Notes under the pieces: generated by a model
Databases searched by the model: none
What the model was told of the DNA's origin: nothing
What the model saw: only the letters and a program-made list of their open reading frames with translations
Source: Pseudomonas vanderleydeniana
GTDB taxonomy: Bacteria; Pseudomonadota; Gammaproteobacteria; Pseudomonadales; Pseudomonadaceae
Direction of reading: 5' to 3'
Length of the DNA stretch: 64,000 nt
Assembly (NCBI RefSeq): GCF_014268755.2
Contig: NZ_CP077093.1
Coordinates: 1-64,000 of the forward strand
In this document: positions 1 to 9,625 of the stretch, piece by piece
Position numbering within the stretch: the first letter of the stretch is position 1
How the letters are laid out: each line of letters opens with the position of its first letter
Translations under genes and position numbers: made by a program

Positions 1-2010
1 ATGTCCCGACTCAATCCCCGGCAGCAAGAAGCCGTGAACTACGTCGGCGGCCCGCTTTTGGTGCTCGCCGGTGCTGGCTCCGGCAAGACCAGCGTGATCA
101 CCCGCAAGATCGCCCACCTGATCCAGAACTGCGGCATCCGGGCCCAGTACATCGTCGCCATGACCTTCACCAACAAGGCTGCGCGCGAGATGAAGGAGCG
201 GGTCGGTACCCTGCTGCGCCCGGGCGAGGGCCGCGGCCTGACGGTGTCGACCTTCCACAACCTGGGCCTGAACATCATCCGCAAGGAACACGTGCGGCTG
301 GGCTACAAGCCGGGCTTCTCGATCTTCGACGAGACCGACGTCAAGGCCCTGATGACCGACATCATGCAGAAGGAATACTCGGGCGACGACGGCGTCGACG
401 AGATCAAGAACATGATCGGCGGCTGGAAGAACGACCTGATCCTGCCGGCCCAGGCCCTGGAAAACGCGCGCAACCCCAAGGAACAGACCGCCGCCATCGT
501 CTATACCCACTACCAGCGCACGCTCAGGGCGTTCAACGCGGTGGACTTCGACGACCTGATCCTGCTGCCGGTGAAGCTGTTCGAGGACAACCCCGACATC
601 CTCGAGAAGTGGCAGCATCGCGTGCGCTACCTGCTGGTGGACGAATACCAGGACACCAACGCCAGCCAGTACCTGCTGGTGAAGATGCTGATCGGCACGC
701 GCAACCAGTTCACCGTGGTGGGCGACGACGACCAGTCGATCTACGCCTGGCGCGGCGCACGCCCGGAAAACCTGATGCTGCTCAAGGAAGACTACCCGTC
801 CCTGAAAGTGGTCATGCTCGAGCAGAACTACCGCTCCACCAGCCGCATCCTGCGTTGTGCCAACGTGCTGATCTCGAACAACCCGCACGAGTTCGAGAAG
901 CAGTTGTGGAGCGAGATGGGCCACGGCGACGAGATCCGTGTGATCCGCTGCCGCAACGAGGACGCCGAGGCCGAGCGGGTGGCCATGGAAATCCTCACCC
1001 TGCACCTGCGCACCAACCGCCCCTACAGCGACTTCGCCATCCTCTACCGGGGCAACTACCAGGCCAAGCTGATCGAGCTGAAGCTGCAGCACCACCAGGT
1101 TCCGTATCGGCTGTCGGGCGGCAACAGTTTCTTCGGTCGCCAGGAAGTGAAGGACCTGATGGCCTACTTCCGCCTGATCGTGAACCCCGACGACGACAAC
1201 GCCTTCCTGCGGGTGATCAACGTACCGCGCCGGGAAATCGGCTCGACCACCCTGGAAAAACTCGGCAACTACGCCACCGAGCGCAAGATCTCGATGTACG
1301 CCGCCACCGACGAGATCGGCCTGGGCGAACACCTGGACAGCCGCTTCACCGAACGCCTGTCGCGCTTCAAGCGCTTCATGGACCGGGTGCGCGAGCAGTG
1401 CGCCGGCGAAGACCCGATCTCCGCGCTGCGCAGCATGGTCATGGACATCGACTACGAAAACTGGCTGCGCACCAACAGTTCCAGCGACAAGGCCGCCGAC
1501 TACCGGATGAGCAACGTCTGGTTCCTGATCGAGGCACTGAAGAACACCCTGGAGAAGGACGAAGAGGGTGAGATGACCGTCGAGGACGCCATCGGCAAGC
1601 TGGTTCTGCGCGACATGCTCGAACGCCAGCAGGAAGAGGAAGAAGGCGCCGAGGGGGTGCAGATGATGACCCTGCACGCGTCCAAGGGACTGGAGTTCCC
1701 CTACGTGTTCATCATGGGCATGGAGGAGGAGATTCTCCCCCATCGCTCCAGCATCGAGGCCGACACCATCGAGGAAGAGCGGCGCCTGGCCTACGTCGGG
1801 ATCACCCGTGCGCGCCAGACCCTGGCCTTCACCTTCGCCGCCAAGCGCAAGCAGTATGGCGAGGTGGTCGAGTGTGCACCGAGTCGCTTCCTCGACGAGC
1901 TGCCGCCGGACGACCTGGCCTGGGAAGGCAACGACGACACGCCGACCGAAGTGAAAGCCGTGCGCGGCAACTCGGCACTGGCGGATATACGAGCGATGCT
2001 AAAGCGCTAG
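1..2010 (+). CDS. rep: ATP-dependent DNA helicase Rep
   Basis: Superfamily 1A 3'-5' DNA helicase that helps replication forks pass protein roadblocks and acts in restart. The 669-residue product has the usual Rep length. It shows the Walker A motif GAGSGKT at residues 24-30, the Walker B/motif II LVDEYQDTN around 212-221, the QSIYAWRGA motif III and the C-terminal TLHASKGLEFPYVF and AYVGITRARQ helicase motifs. The ATG is the first base of the window, so its upstream region cannot be seen. It lies just ahead of xpt, separated by a REP hairpin. UvrD is the nearest alternative, but UvrD is longer and carries a different C-terminal tail. Confidence 0.96.
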   Translation: MSRLNPRQQEAVNYVGGPLLVLAGAGSGKTSVITRKIAHLIQNCGIRAQYIVAMTFTNKAAREMKERVGTLLRPGEGRGLTVSTFHNLGLNIIRKEHVRLGYKPGFSIFDETDVKALMTDIMQKEYSGDDGVDEIKNMIGGWKNDLILPAQALENARNPKEQTAAIVYTHYQRTLRAFNAVDFDDLILLPVKLFEDNPDILEKWQHRVRYLLVDEYQDTNASQYLLVKMLIGTRNQFTVVGDDDQSIYAWRGARPENLMLLKEDYPSLKVVMLEQNYRSTSRILRCANVLISNNPHEFEKQLWSEMGHGDEIRVIRCRNEDAEAERVAMEILTLHLRTNRPYSDFAILYRGNYQAKLIELKLQHHQVPYRLSGGNSFFGRQEVKDLMAYFRLIVNPDDDNAFLRVINVPRREIGSTTLEKLGNYATERKISMYAATDEIGLGEHLDSRFTERLSRFKRFMDRVREQCAGEDPISALRSMVMDIDYENWLRTNSSSDKAADYRMSNVWFLIEALKNTLEKDEEGEMTVEDAIGKLVLRDMLERQQEEEEGAEGVQMMTLHASKGLEFPYVFIMGMEEEILPHRSSIEADTIEEERRLAYVGITRARQTLAFTFAAKRKQYGEVVECAPSRFLDELPPDDLAWEGNDDTPTEVKAVRGNSALADIRAMLKR

Positions 2011-2040
2011 AATTGACCCTTTTACCCCCGCCCCATCCTT

Positions 2041-2116
2041 CCTGTAGGAGCGGGGCTTGCCCGCGAAGCTTTTCTCCTCAAGGGCCCTTTCGCGGGCAAG
2101 CCACGGCTCCTACAGG
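2041..2116. repeat. REP-type inverted repeat (REPIN) between rep and xpt
   Basis: Two inverted copies of a Pseudomonas REP-like motif (core GGAGCGGGGCTTGCCCGCGA and its complement) form one large hairpin with left arm 2041-2067 and right arm 2088-2116. Similar but not identical pairs recur at 17540, 24182, 36585 and 44758. It may act as a transcript end or mRNA stabiliser for rep; that role is inference. Confidence 0.85.
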
Positions 2117-2128
2117 TGGATCGGGTGA

Positions 2129-2755
<627 letters not shown>

Positions 2756-2766
2756 GCCTGCCGGCT

Positions 2767-3471
2767 TCAGAAGCCCATCGCCCTCGAACCGTGCAGCGAA
2801 CTGGACAACTTGAACAGTTCGCTGTCGTTCTTGATCCCCAGCTTGCGATAGGCCGACTGCTTCTGCGTGCTGATGGTATTGGCGCTGCGTGAAAACTTGG
2901 CGGCGATGCCATTGACCGACATGCCATCGAGAAAGCAGCGCAACACCTCACGTTCCCTCGGTGACAGCACCTCGCCCGACGCCCCCGTGCAGACAGGTTC
3001 GGCAGCGCTGGCCACCCGATGCACCTCGGTTTCCGAAACCGCCGCCACTTCCGCAGCCATCACCGGATTCAGATAAATCCGACCGCGCGCCACCGTGCGG
3101 ATCGCCGACGCCAGTCCGTCCAGCCGCTCGCTCTTGCCGAAGAATCCCCAACTGCCCGCCCTGAGCGCCAGCGACACGGTGGCCGGCGTGTAGTGGGCCG
3201 ACAGCACCAGCGGCCGGCAATCGGGATACCGCGTCCTCAGCGTACGAATCAGGTTGATCCCGTCGATCTCCCGCGGGCCGAGCATGAAATCGATGACCAG
3301 GATGTCCGGCTGCCGGGTCGCCAGCGCCGCCAGCAGTTCCCGGCTCGTGGCATAGGAGCCGATCACCTGCAGATCGGGTTCTTTCGACAACCACAGGACC
3401 GTACCTACCCGGATCAGCTCGTGATCGTCCAGCAGCATGACGGTGTAGGGACCAGGGAGTGCACTTGTCAT
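2767..3471 (-). CDS. LuxR/FixJ-type response regulator, likely regulator of the fimbrial operon
   Basis: Two-component response regulator of 234 residues. It has an N-terminal receiver (acidic pocket D15-D16, phospho-acceptor D61 in LVIDFMLG, conserved LVLSAHY and K in GFFGKSERL) and a C-terminal LuxR helix-turn-helix (LSPREREVLRCFLDG ... SANTISTQKQSAYRKLGI). The ATG at 3471 is preferred over an upstream GTG because AGGAGGTC lies 8 nt ahead. It is divergent from the fimbrial operon, and two palindromes lie between them at 3572-3615. Receiver-LuxR proteins commonly control chaperone-usher loci, as with RcsB-type regulators. No sensor kinase is encoded nearby, so its partner must lie elsewhere. 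Confidence 0.88.
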   Translation of the reverse strand: MTSALPGPYTVMLLDDHELIRVGTVLWLSKEPDLQVIGSYATSRELLAALATRQPDILVIDFMLGPREIDGINLIRTLRTRYPDCRPLVLSAHYTPATVSLALRAGSWGFFGKSERLDGLASAIRTVARGRIYLNPVMAAEVAAVSETEVHRVASAAEPVCTGASGEVLSPREREVLRCFLDGMSVNGIAAKFSRSANTISTQKQSAYRKLGIKNDSELFKLSSSLHGSRAMGF

Positions 3472-3571
3472 GTTGTATTGACCTCCTGAAAAAAATACCG
3501 CGCTCACAGCCTGAGTCGTGGCGAATGCCTACAGAACTTTCAGGCTTATAGCACCCGATATGGGAAGCGCA

Positions 3572-3615
3572 TTTCGAGAAATCTCGAAACTGCTGTGTTT
3601 CGAGTTATCTCGATG
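3572..3615. promoter_or_regulatory. twin palindromic operator candidates upstream of fimbrial operon
   Basis: An 18-bp palindrome TTTCGAGA-AA-TCTCGAAA at 3572-3589 is followed by an imperfect copy TTTCGAGT-TA-TCTCGATG at 3598-3615. Their centres are 26 bp apart. They lie between the divergent response regulator and the major pilin gene, about 110-150 bp ahead of the pilin ATG. Binding by the neighbouring LuxR-type regulator is inference. Confidence 0.6.
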
Positions 3616-3724
3616 TTCCGTGGATTGGGCTTGCGCGACAGTGGCGTCCCGCATCCGGCAGGCCAATCCCCTTCCCTGAAGCCTGCCAGTGGGAAAACAA
3701 CTGAAACCATTTCAAGGTAATGCC

Positions 3725-4288
3725 ATGAAAATCTCCCAAGTTTCCGCCGCCGTTTCCCTGGCTCTCGCTGCCCTGGTCGCCTTGCCGGCCTCGGCCGCCA
3801 ATGACGGCATCATCAACTTCAATGGCCTGGTACGGGACATCACCTGCACCATTGAAGGTGAAACACCGGGCGGTGGCACCGTGGTCAAGAACGTCGACCT
3901 GGGCGGTGTCTCCGCTTCCCGCCTGGCCAACGCCGGCGATCGTGCCAACCTCACCGGTTTCACTATCCGCGTCGGCGCCCCGGGCGAGACGACCTGCACC
4001 AACGGCCGCACGGCGATGGTCGCATTCGACCCGACCAGCCCGGCGATCGACGTCGCCACCGGCCGCCTGAACATCGACGACGGTGCCGACGCCGCCAGCA
4101 ACGTGCAGGTCGAGGTGACCCAGCGCGACGGCACGCCGATTCATGTCTACAACGAAAAATCCGAGGGCGTGGTCATCGCCGACAACCAGGCGGTCATCCC
4201 GCTGGCCGCCCAGTACTACGCCACCGGTACGGCCGGAGAGGGCCTGGTCGCGACCCGCGTCGGCTTCATGGTCGAGTACGCCGACTGA
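3725..4288 (+). CDS. fimbrial major subunit (type 1 pilin family)
   Basis: Exported pilin of a chaperone-usher fimbria; 187 residues. It has a signal peptide (MKISQ ... ALPASA, cleaved near residue 25), then a mature Ig-like pilin fold with the N-terminal cysteine in VRDITCTIEG and the second in ETTCTNGR. It ends in VGFMVEYAD, with the penultimate Tyr typical of donor-strand pilins. The ATG at 3725 has AAGG 7 nt upstream; a GTG at 3689 in the same frame would spoil the signal peptide. As first gene of the operon, followed by a strong stem-loop, it is the likely rod subunit. Sequence similarity to the later subunits is low. Confidence 0.88.
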   Translation: MKISQVSAAVSLALAALVALPASAANDGIINFNGLVRDITCTIEGETPGGGTVVKNVDLGGVSASRLANAGDRANLTGFTIRVGAPGETTCTNGRTAMVAFDPTSPAIDVATGRLNIDDGADAASNVQVEVTQRDGTPIHVYNEKSEGVVIADNQAVIPLAAQYYATGTAGEGLVATRVGFMVEYAD

Positions 4289-4299
4289 CGCCTCCCAGG

Positions 4300-4324
4300 G
4301 GACCCGCCGCCGCAGGGCGGGTCC
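4300..4324 (+). promoter_or_regulatory. GC-rich stem-loop between pilin and chaperone genes
   Basis: A perfect 9-bp stem, GGACCCGCC / GGCGGGTCC, with a 7-nt loop starts 12 nt after the pilin stop codon. No U-tract follows directly (a short T run starts at 4342). Placement matches intercistronic hairpins of other fimbrial operons that protect or partly terminate the pilin message and so raise pilin over chaperone and usher; that role is inferred. Confidence 0.6.
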
Positions 4325-4351
4325 GTTCCTCCTCCCGAGAGTTTTTCTTCA

Positions 4352-5116
4352 ATGAACAACATGGCTCATCCGGGCAGGCTGCTCTGCGCCTTGCTGATGA
4401 CATCGCTGAGTGCCCTTACCGCGCAGGCCGCCGTGGTCATCCACGGTGCCCGCGTGATCTACCCCGCTGACCAGCAGGAGGTGGTCGTACGCCTGGAGAA
4501 CAAGGGAGACCGCCCGTCGCTGGTGCAGCTCTGGCTCGACAACGGCGACAAGTACGCGACCCCGGCCACCGCCCAGGCACCATTCACCGCATTGCCCCCG
4601 GTGATGCGCATCGAGCCCGGCCGACAGCAGGCCCCGCGCCTGCGCTACACCGGCGAACCCCTGCCCGACGATCGCGAAAGCCTGTTCTGGCTGAACGTGC
4701 TGGAAGTGCAGCCGAACGCCATCGATGCCGGCGACCGGAACCTGCTGGAGCTGTCGTTCCGCTCGCGCCTGCGGGTGTTCTTCAGGCCGCAGGGGCTGCC
4801 CTATCCGAAGGGCGCCGCGGCGCCAAAACTCAGCTGGAAGCTGGTTCCGCACTCCGGCGGACACGCCCTGGAAGTGCTCAACCCGACGCCGTACCACGTG
4901 TCCCTGGGTTCAGTGGAACTGGTCGGTGGCAACGGACGTTACCCCAAGGCCCCCAATCAGCAGGTCGACGACAGCCTGCTGCTGCCCTCCGGCGACATCA
5001 AGCGCTTCGTCCTGCCGACCCTGCGCACACTGCCCAGCGGCGCGTTGAAGGTCGAGTTCACCGCCGTCAGCGATCACGGCGCGCGTATCCGTCACAGCGT
5101 CGACATCACCTCCTGA
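4352..5116 (+). CDS. periplasmic fimbrial chaperone (PapD family), first copy
   Basis: Periplasmic chaperone that folds pilin subunits by donor-strand complementation and delivers them to the usher. The 254-residue protein has a signal peptide ending in LTAQA near residue 26. Two Ig-like domains follow: domain 1 with GARVIYPADQQEVVVRLENK and the FWLNVLEV segment typical of PapD chaperones, and domain 2 with NPTPYHVSLGSVEL. ATG codons at 4352 and 4361 are both possible. The stop is 13 nt before a second, clearly paralogous chaperone gene. Confidence 0.9.
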   Translation: MNNMAHPGRLLCALLMTSLSALTAQAAVVIHGARVIYPADQQEVVVRLENKGDRPSLVQLWLDNGDKYATPATAQAPFTALPPVMRIEPGRQQAPRLRYTGEPLPDDRESLFWLNVLEVQPNAIDAGDRNLLELSFRSRLRVFFRPQGLPYPKGAAAPKLSWKLVPHSGGHALEVLNPTPYHVSLGSVELVGGNGRYPKAPNQQVDDSLLLPSGDIKRFVLPTLRTLPSGALKVEFTAVSDHGARIRHSVDITS

Positions 5117-5129
5117 AGCGGAGCCCGGC

Positions 5130-5915
5130 ATGATCCTCCACAGATTCCAACGCAACCGCGGCACCGTGCAGCGACCGGCCCGGCTCGCCCTGCTCGCCCT
5201 GATGCTCGCAGGCAGCTTCACGGCCCAGGCCAGCGTGGTCATCACCGGTACCCGCGTGGTGTACCCGGCCAACCAGAAGGAAGTGACGGTTCGCTTCGAG
5301 AACAAGAACCCGAAACCGGCGCTGGTACAGGTCTGGCTGGACAGCGGCAATGAAGACGCGACCCCGGAAGAGGCCCGTGTGCCCTTTCTCGCCACCCCGC
5401 CGATCTTCCGCATGGAGCCGGGCCGGCAACAGGTGCTGCGCCTGTCCTACACCGGCGAGCCGCTGCCGACGAACCAGGAAAGCCTGTTCTGGCTGAACAT
5501 GCTGGAAGTCCCCCCCAAGGTCCAGGCCAGCGAGCAGGAGAACCAGCTGCAGCTGGCCTTCCGGACCCGCATCAAGGTGTTCTTCCGACCGCAGGACCTG
5601 CCGCTGGAGCCCTCCCAGGCCGCCGGCAAGCTGCGCTGGGCGCTGGTCCATGACGCACAGGGCCGGGCACTGGAGGTGACCAATCCAACCCCCTATCACC
5701 TGAGCTTCGACTCGGTCGAACTGCTCACTGCCGGCCAACGGCATGCCAAGCAGAGCGGCCAGGCCGCAGCCGAAAACATGGTCAACCCACACGCCAGCAA
5801 CCGCTTTGTCCTGCCGGGCCTGACCGCCGCGCCAGCCGCCGATGCGCAAGTCGAGTTCCAGACCATCGACGACTACGGAGCCCGGCACCTGCACAAGGTC
5901 CGGCTCGCCCCATGA
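5130..5915 (+). CDS. periplasmic fimbrial chaperone (PapD family), second copy
   Basis: Second PapD-type chaperone, 261 residues, with a signal peptide ending around LAGSFTAQA and the same landmarks as the first copy: VVITGTRVVYPANQKEVTVRFENK, ESLFWLNMLEVPPK, FRTRIKVFFRP and NPTPYHLSFDSVEL. The two genes look like an old tandem duplication. Two chaperones feeding one usher suggests that one is dedicated to particular subunits, for example the pilin versus the adhesin; this is inference. A 135-nt gap without a recognisable signal separates it from the usher gene. Confidence 0.9.
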   Translation: MILHRFQRNRGTVQRPARLALLALMLAGSFTAQASVVITGTRVVYPANQKEVTVRFENKNPKPALVQVWLDSGNEDATPEEARVPFLATPPIFRMEPGRQQVLRLSYTGEPLPTNQESLFWLNMLEVPPKVQASEQENQLQLAFRTRIKVFFRPQDLPLEPSQAAGKLRWALVHDAQGRALEVTNPTPYHLSFDSVELLTAGQRHAKQSGQAAAENMVNPHASNRFVLPGLTAAPAADAQVEFQTIDDYGARHLHKVRLAP

Positions 5916-6050
5916 CCGGTTGAATGCCCGCCTGGCCCTGGCCAGGACTCCAGAACCCGAGATCGCCGCCTCCAGCCGCAACGCGTGACGTGTGCTGGTC
6001 GGGAGCGGCTTGCCCGAATTCGGCAACACACACTGTTTGGAAGCTTGACG

Positions 6051-8639
6051 ATGAGACCCAAGAGATCGCCCGAGTCCATCGGGCCCCGTACCCGACCCTG
6101 CCACCTGGCCCGCGTCCTCCATGGCCTGTTGCTGCTGGGAAGCGGTAGCGCCCTGGCGGCGGACGAGGTCGAACGGGTGGAGTTCAACCCGGCATTCTTC
6201 CCCGGTGGCGAACAGATCGACATCTCACGCTTCAACGAGGGCAACGTGGTGCTGCCGGGCCAATACCGGGCCGACGTCACGCTGAACGGCAACTGGCTCG
6301 GCCGCCAGGAGCTGACCTTCGTCAGCGTCGACGGCCAGAGCAATGCCCAGCTGTGCCTGGAGCGCCCCTTGCTGCTGCGCCTGGGCATCGATATCGACCA
6401 CGTGCCACAGAAGGCGGCCGAAGCCGGCGAGCCGGTCCCGCCGCCCCTGCCGGCGACGGCCTACTGCGGTCCCATCGCCACCTACATACCGGGGGCCAGC
6501 CTCGGCTTCGATGCCGGCGAGAGCCGCCTGGACCTGCTGGTACCGCAGCTCTACCTGTCACGCTCGGCCCGCGGCTACGTCAGCCCGGAATACTGGGACA
6601 AGGGCGTCAACGCCGCCTTCGTCCGCTACAGCGCCAACGGCTTCAGGAACAGCAACCAGGGTCGCGCCTCGTTCTCCAACTACCTGGGGCTGCACACCGG
6701 CCTCAACCTGGAAGGCTGGCACCTGCGCCACAACGGCGCCTACAGCAGCAACGAAGCCGGCAATCAATACCAGAGCAGCGCCACCTACGTGCAACGGGAG
6801 CTGGGTGGGTTGCAATCACAACTGATGGCCGGCGAGATCTACACCACCGGCGAGCTGTTCGACAGCATCCGCATGCGCGGCGCCACCCTGTCCACCGACG
6901 ACCGCATGTTGCCCGACTCGCTGACCGGCTACGCGCCGATCGTTCGCGGCGTGGCCGAGACCAACGCGCGGGTCAGCGTGCGCCAGCGCGGCATCCTGCT
7001 GGATGAGGTCACGGTGGCGCCCGGCCCGTTCGTGCTCAACGACCTGTTCCCCACCGGCTACGGCGGCGATCTGGAAGTCACCGTGACCGAGGCCGACGGC
7101 CGCCAACGCCAGTTCATCGTTCCCTTCGCCTCCAACATCAACCTGCTGCGCCCCGGCTACAGCCGCTATGCCCTGAGCCTGGGCGAAATGGACGAACTGG
7201 GTATCGACAGCAAGCCCTGGTTGGCCCAGGGCACCTTCCAGTACGGCCTGAACAACCTGCTGACCGGCTATACCGGCATGCTCGCCTCCGAGGGCTACCA
7301 CTCGCAGATGTTCGGTTCGGCACTGAATACGCCGGTGGGCGCGATCTCCTTCGACCTGACCACCTCCCAGGCCGAGATCCCGGGCTTCGGCAAACGCCGG
7401 GGACAGAGCCTGCAGGCCCGCTATAACAAGACCTTCGCCAGTACCGGGACCGACTTCGCCCTGGGCGCCTTCCGCTACTCCACCGACGGCTTCCTCACCG
7501 CCCGCGATACCGCGCAACTGCGCGAGCTGGCGCGCAGGGGCGGCGACCTGGATCGCGTCGGCCGCCTGCGTGAACGCCTGGATATCAGCCTCAACCAGAA
7601 CCTGCAGCACGGCTCGCTGTTCCTCACCGGTTCGTCGCAGCACTACTGGAACCGCAAGGGCGGCGAGCTGAGCTTCACCGCCGGCTACAGCAGCACCTGG
7701 CAGCGCATGAACTACACCGTCAGCGCCCAGCGCAGCCGCGACCTGCTGAGCAACCGCAGCAGCAACCAGATCGACTTCACGTTCCACCTGCCCCTGGGCC
7801 ATTCGGACCGCGCGCCCAACCTGTCGAGCACGCTGACCCACGGTGATCGCCAGAACAGCGCCCGGGCGGGCCTCAGCGGCACCCTCGGCGAGCACAACGA
7901 GTACAACTACGGCGCATCGCTCAGCCACGCCGACAACGGCGTCGGCAACAGCTTCAACGCCGACCTGCAATACCGCAGCCGCTATGCCCTCGCCTCCACC
8001 AGCCACAGTCAGGGAAGGGACTACCACGCGCAGTCGCTGAGCCTGTCCGGCGGCCTGGTGGCCCACGCCGACGGCGTGACCCTGACCCCGGAACTGGGCG
8101 ACACCATCGGCCTGGTCAACGCCCCTGGAGCCAAGGGGGCCTGGGTCGGCAGCCACACCCAGGTCGACGGACAAGGCTACGCCGTGGTCCCGCACCTGAC
8201 GCCCTACCGCCAGAACGTGATCGAGCTCGATCCCCGGGACATGTCCCATGACGTCGAGCTCAAGGCTGCTTCGCACAACGTCGCGCCCCGCGCCGGCTCG
8301 GTGGTGGTGATGAAGTACGAGACCAGCAGCGGCCGCGCCATGATGATCGAGGCCCGCCGCGACGACGAGTCCGCGCTGCCGTTCGGGGCCGATGTGTTCG
8401 ATGAGGAAAACACCCACGTCGGCGTGGTCGGCCAGGGCGGCAAGGCCTTCGCCCGGGTGGCCCGCGATCGCGGCCAACTCATCGTCAAGTGGGGCAGCGC
8501 CAGCACCAGCCAGTGCCGGATCGACTACGACCTCGGCCCACCGGACAGCAGCGACAGTTCCCAGCACCTGCGTCAGATCGAGAGCCTGTGCCAGGCGATC
8601 GACACCCCGCACAACCAGACTTCGCGAGACCCACAATGA
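6051..8639 (+). CDS. outer-membrane fimbrial usher
   Basis: Outer-membrane assembly platform (FimD/PapC family) that receives chaperone-subunit complexes and extrudes the fibre. The 862-residue protein has a signal peptide (LLLLGSGSALA), an N-terminal domain starting VEFNPAFFPGG with the ISRFNEGN and PGQYRADV motifs, a beta-barrel with plug (middle domain near VRGVAETNARVSV), and C-terminal domains with the usher features DPRDMSHDVEL and FGADVFDEENTHVGVVGQGG. ATG 6051 is chosen because GGAAG at 6039-6043 precedes it and it fits the signal peptide; an in-frame ATG/ACG-rich extension to 5985 lacks both. The stop overlaps the adhesin start (ATGA). Confidence 0.94.
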   Translation: MRPKRSPESIGPRTRPCHLARVLHGLLLLGSGSALAADEVERVEFNPAFFPGGEQIDISRFNEGNVVLPGQYRADVTLNGNWLGRQELTFVSVDGQSNAQLCLERPLLLRLGIDIDHVPQKAAEAGEPVPPPLPATAYCGPIATYIPGASLGFDAGESRLDLLVPQLYLSRSARGYVSPEYWDKGVNAAFVRYSANGFRNSNQGRASFSNYLGLHTGLNLEGWHLRHNGAYSSNEAGNQYQSSATYVQRELGGLQSQLMAGEIYTTGELFDSIRMRGATLSTDDRMLPDSLTGYAPIVRGVAETNARVSVRQRGILLDEVTVAPGPFVLNDLFPTGYGGDLEVTVTEADGRQRQFIVPFASNINLLRPGYSRYALSLGEMDELGIDSKPWLAQGTFQYGLNNLLTGYTGMLASEGYHSQMFGSALNTPVGAISFDLTTSQAEIPGFGKRRGQSLQARYNKTFASTGTDFALGAFRYSTDGFLTARDTAQLRELARRGGDLDRVGRLRERLDISLNQNLQHGSLFLTGSSQHYWNRKGGELSFTAGYSSTWQRMNYTVSAQRSRDLLSNRSSNQIDFTFHLPLGHSDRAPNLSSTLTHGDRQNSARAGLSGTLGEHNEYNYGASLSHADNGVGNSFNADLQYRSRYALASTSHSQGRDYHAQSLSLSGGLVAHADGVTLTPELGDTIGLVNAPGAKGAWVGSHTQVDGQGYAVVPHLTPYRQNVIELDPRDMSHDVELKAASHNVAPRAGSVVVMKYETSSGRAMMIEARRDDESALPFGADVFDEENTHVGVVGQGGKAFARVARDRGQLIVKWGSASTSQCRIDYDLGPPDSSDSSQHLRQIESLCQAIDTPHNQTSRDPQ

Positions 8640-9604
8640 AAGGTTCGATCAGATCAATCACCTTGCTGGTGACCAGCCTGTCGCTGCCGACGCTAGCCCA
8701 GGCCGCCTGTGACTACTACCCCAACTTCCGCAATGCCGCGACCTTCCCCAGCACGATCACCGTACCGGCGAGCCTGCCGGTGGGCGGACTGATCGCCAAG
8801 GTCTCGCTCAGCAGGCCCTACCCCAGCGGTGAAAGCCGCTGTTCGCCCTCCTTCCCGTTCCAGGTGACCGGGCGCTATGCGGCTTCCGACCAGGTCGACC
8901 TCGGCCCCAGGCTCACGGGCTATCGAACCAACGTGCCAGGGGTTGCCGTGCTGATCCGCCAGCGAAGCCCCGAATTCCACCTGTTCAACTCCGTCAACCT
9001 CCACAGCTATTCCGGTACGGAGACCGGCCTGCCCTGGGTCATCATGCACACCATGGTGGAAATGGAGGCGCATTTCTACAAGATCGGAAACATCTCCGCG
9101 GGCACGGTCCCCTCCGGGAACCTGCGGCAGCATTTCTGGCAGGGTCGACTGATCAAGACCATCGCGCTCGACAACGCGGTGCAGTTCGTCGTCCAGTCGC
9201 CCACCTGCGACCTGGCCGCCGGCGACGTCAACCGCACCATCAACCTCGACAAGATCCAGCTCTCGAATTTCACCGGCAACTCGGCCGGCAAATACAACTT
9301 CGAGATCAGCGCCACCTGCAGCAATGCCTCCAGCGTGACCTTCCGCTTCTCCGGCACGCCGCACAGTGGCGACAACTATCGCTTCGCCAACACCGGCACG
9401 GCGCCCGGCGTCGGCCTGTGGCTGTACTCACGCATAGGTGGCGTCGAATCCACCATCCGCGCCAACGGAACCGACAGCGCCCGCACCGTCCCCACCAGCG
9501 CCAACCGGGCGGTCCTGCCGCTGGGTGCCGCCTACTGGAAAGTCGGCACCCCGGGCAAAGGCACACTCATCAGCACCGCGACCGTCAACATCACCTACAA
9601 CTAA
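8636..9604 (+). CDS. two-domain fimbrial tip adhesin
   Basis: 322 residues with a signal peptide ending LAQA. The N-terminal domain of roughly 170 residues (starting CDYYPNFRN) resembles nothing I can name and is probably the receptor-binding lectin domain. The C-terminal pilin domain runs from about VVQSPTCDLAAGDV to VNITYN. Length and two-domain design are those of a tip adhesin. Translation is coupled to the usher by a 4-nt ATGA overlap. The last ~100 residues match the final subunit of the operon very closely (69 of about 101 positions by eye). The ligand is unknown. Confidence 0.82.
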   Translation: MKGSIRSITLLVTSLSLPTLAQAACDYYPNFRNAATFPSTITVPASLPVGGLIAKVSLSRPYPSGESRCSPSFPFQVTGRYAASDQVDLGPRLTGYRTNVPGVAVLIRQRSPEFHLFNSVNLHSYSGTETGLPWVIMHTMVEMEAHFYKIGNISAGTVPSGNLRQHFWQGRLIKTIALDNAVQFVVQSPTCDLAAGDVNRTINLDKIQLSNFTGNSAGKYNFEISATCSNASSVTFRFSGTPHSGDNYRFANTGTAPGVGLWLYSRIGGVESTIRANGTDSARTVPTSANRAVLPLGAAYWKVGTPGKGTLISTATVNITYN

Positions 9605-9625
9605 GCCCATAGAAGGACACCCGGA

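Noticed and set aside
2041..2116. Rho-independent terminator for rep
   Set aside because: The structure is a REP-type pair without a U-tract; listed as a repeat instead.
6816..8636. 606-codon minus-strand frame antisense to the usher
   Set aside because: GC-rich shadow frame: composition dominated by Ala, Gly, Val, Gln; no ribosome site or family motif, and the plus strand encodes a clear usher.
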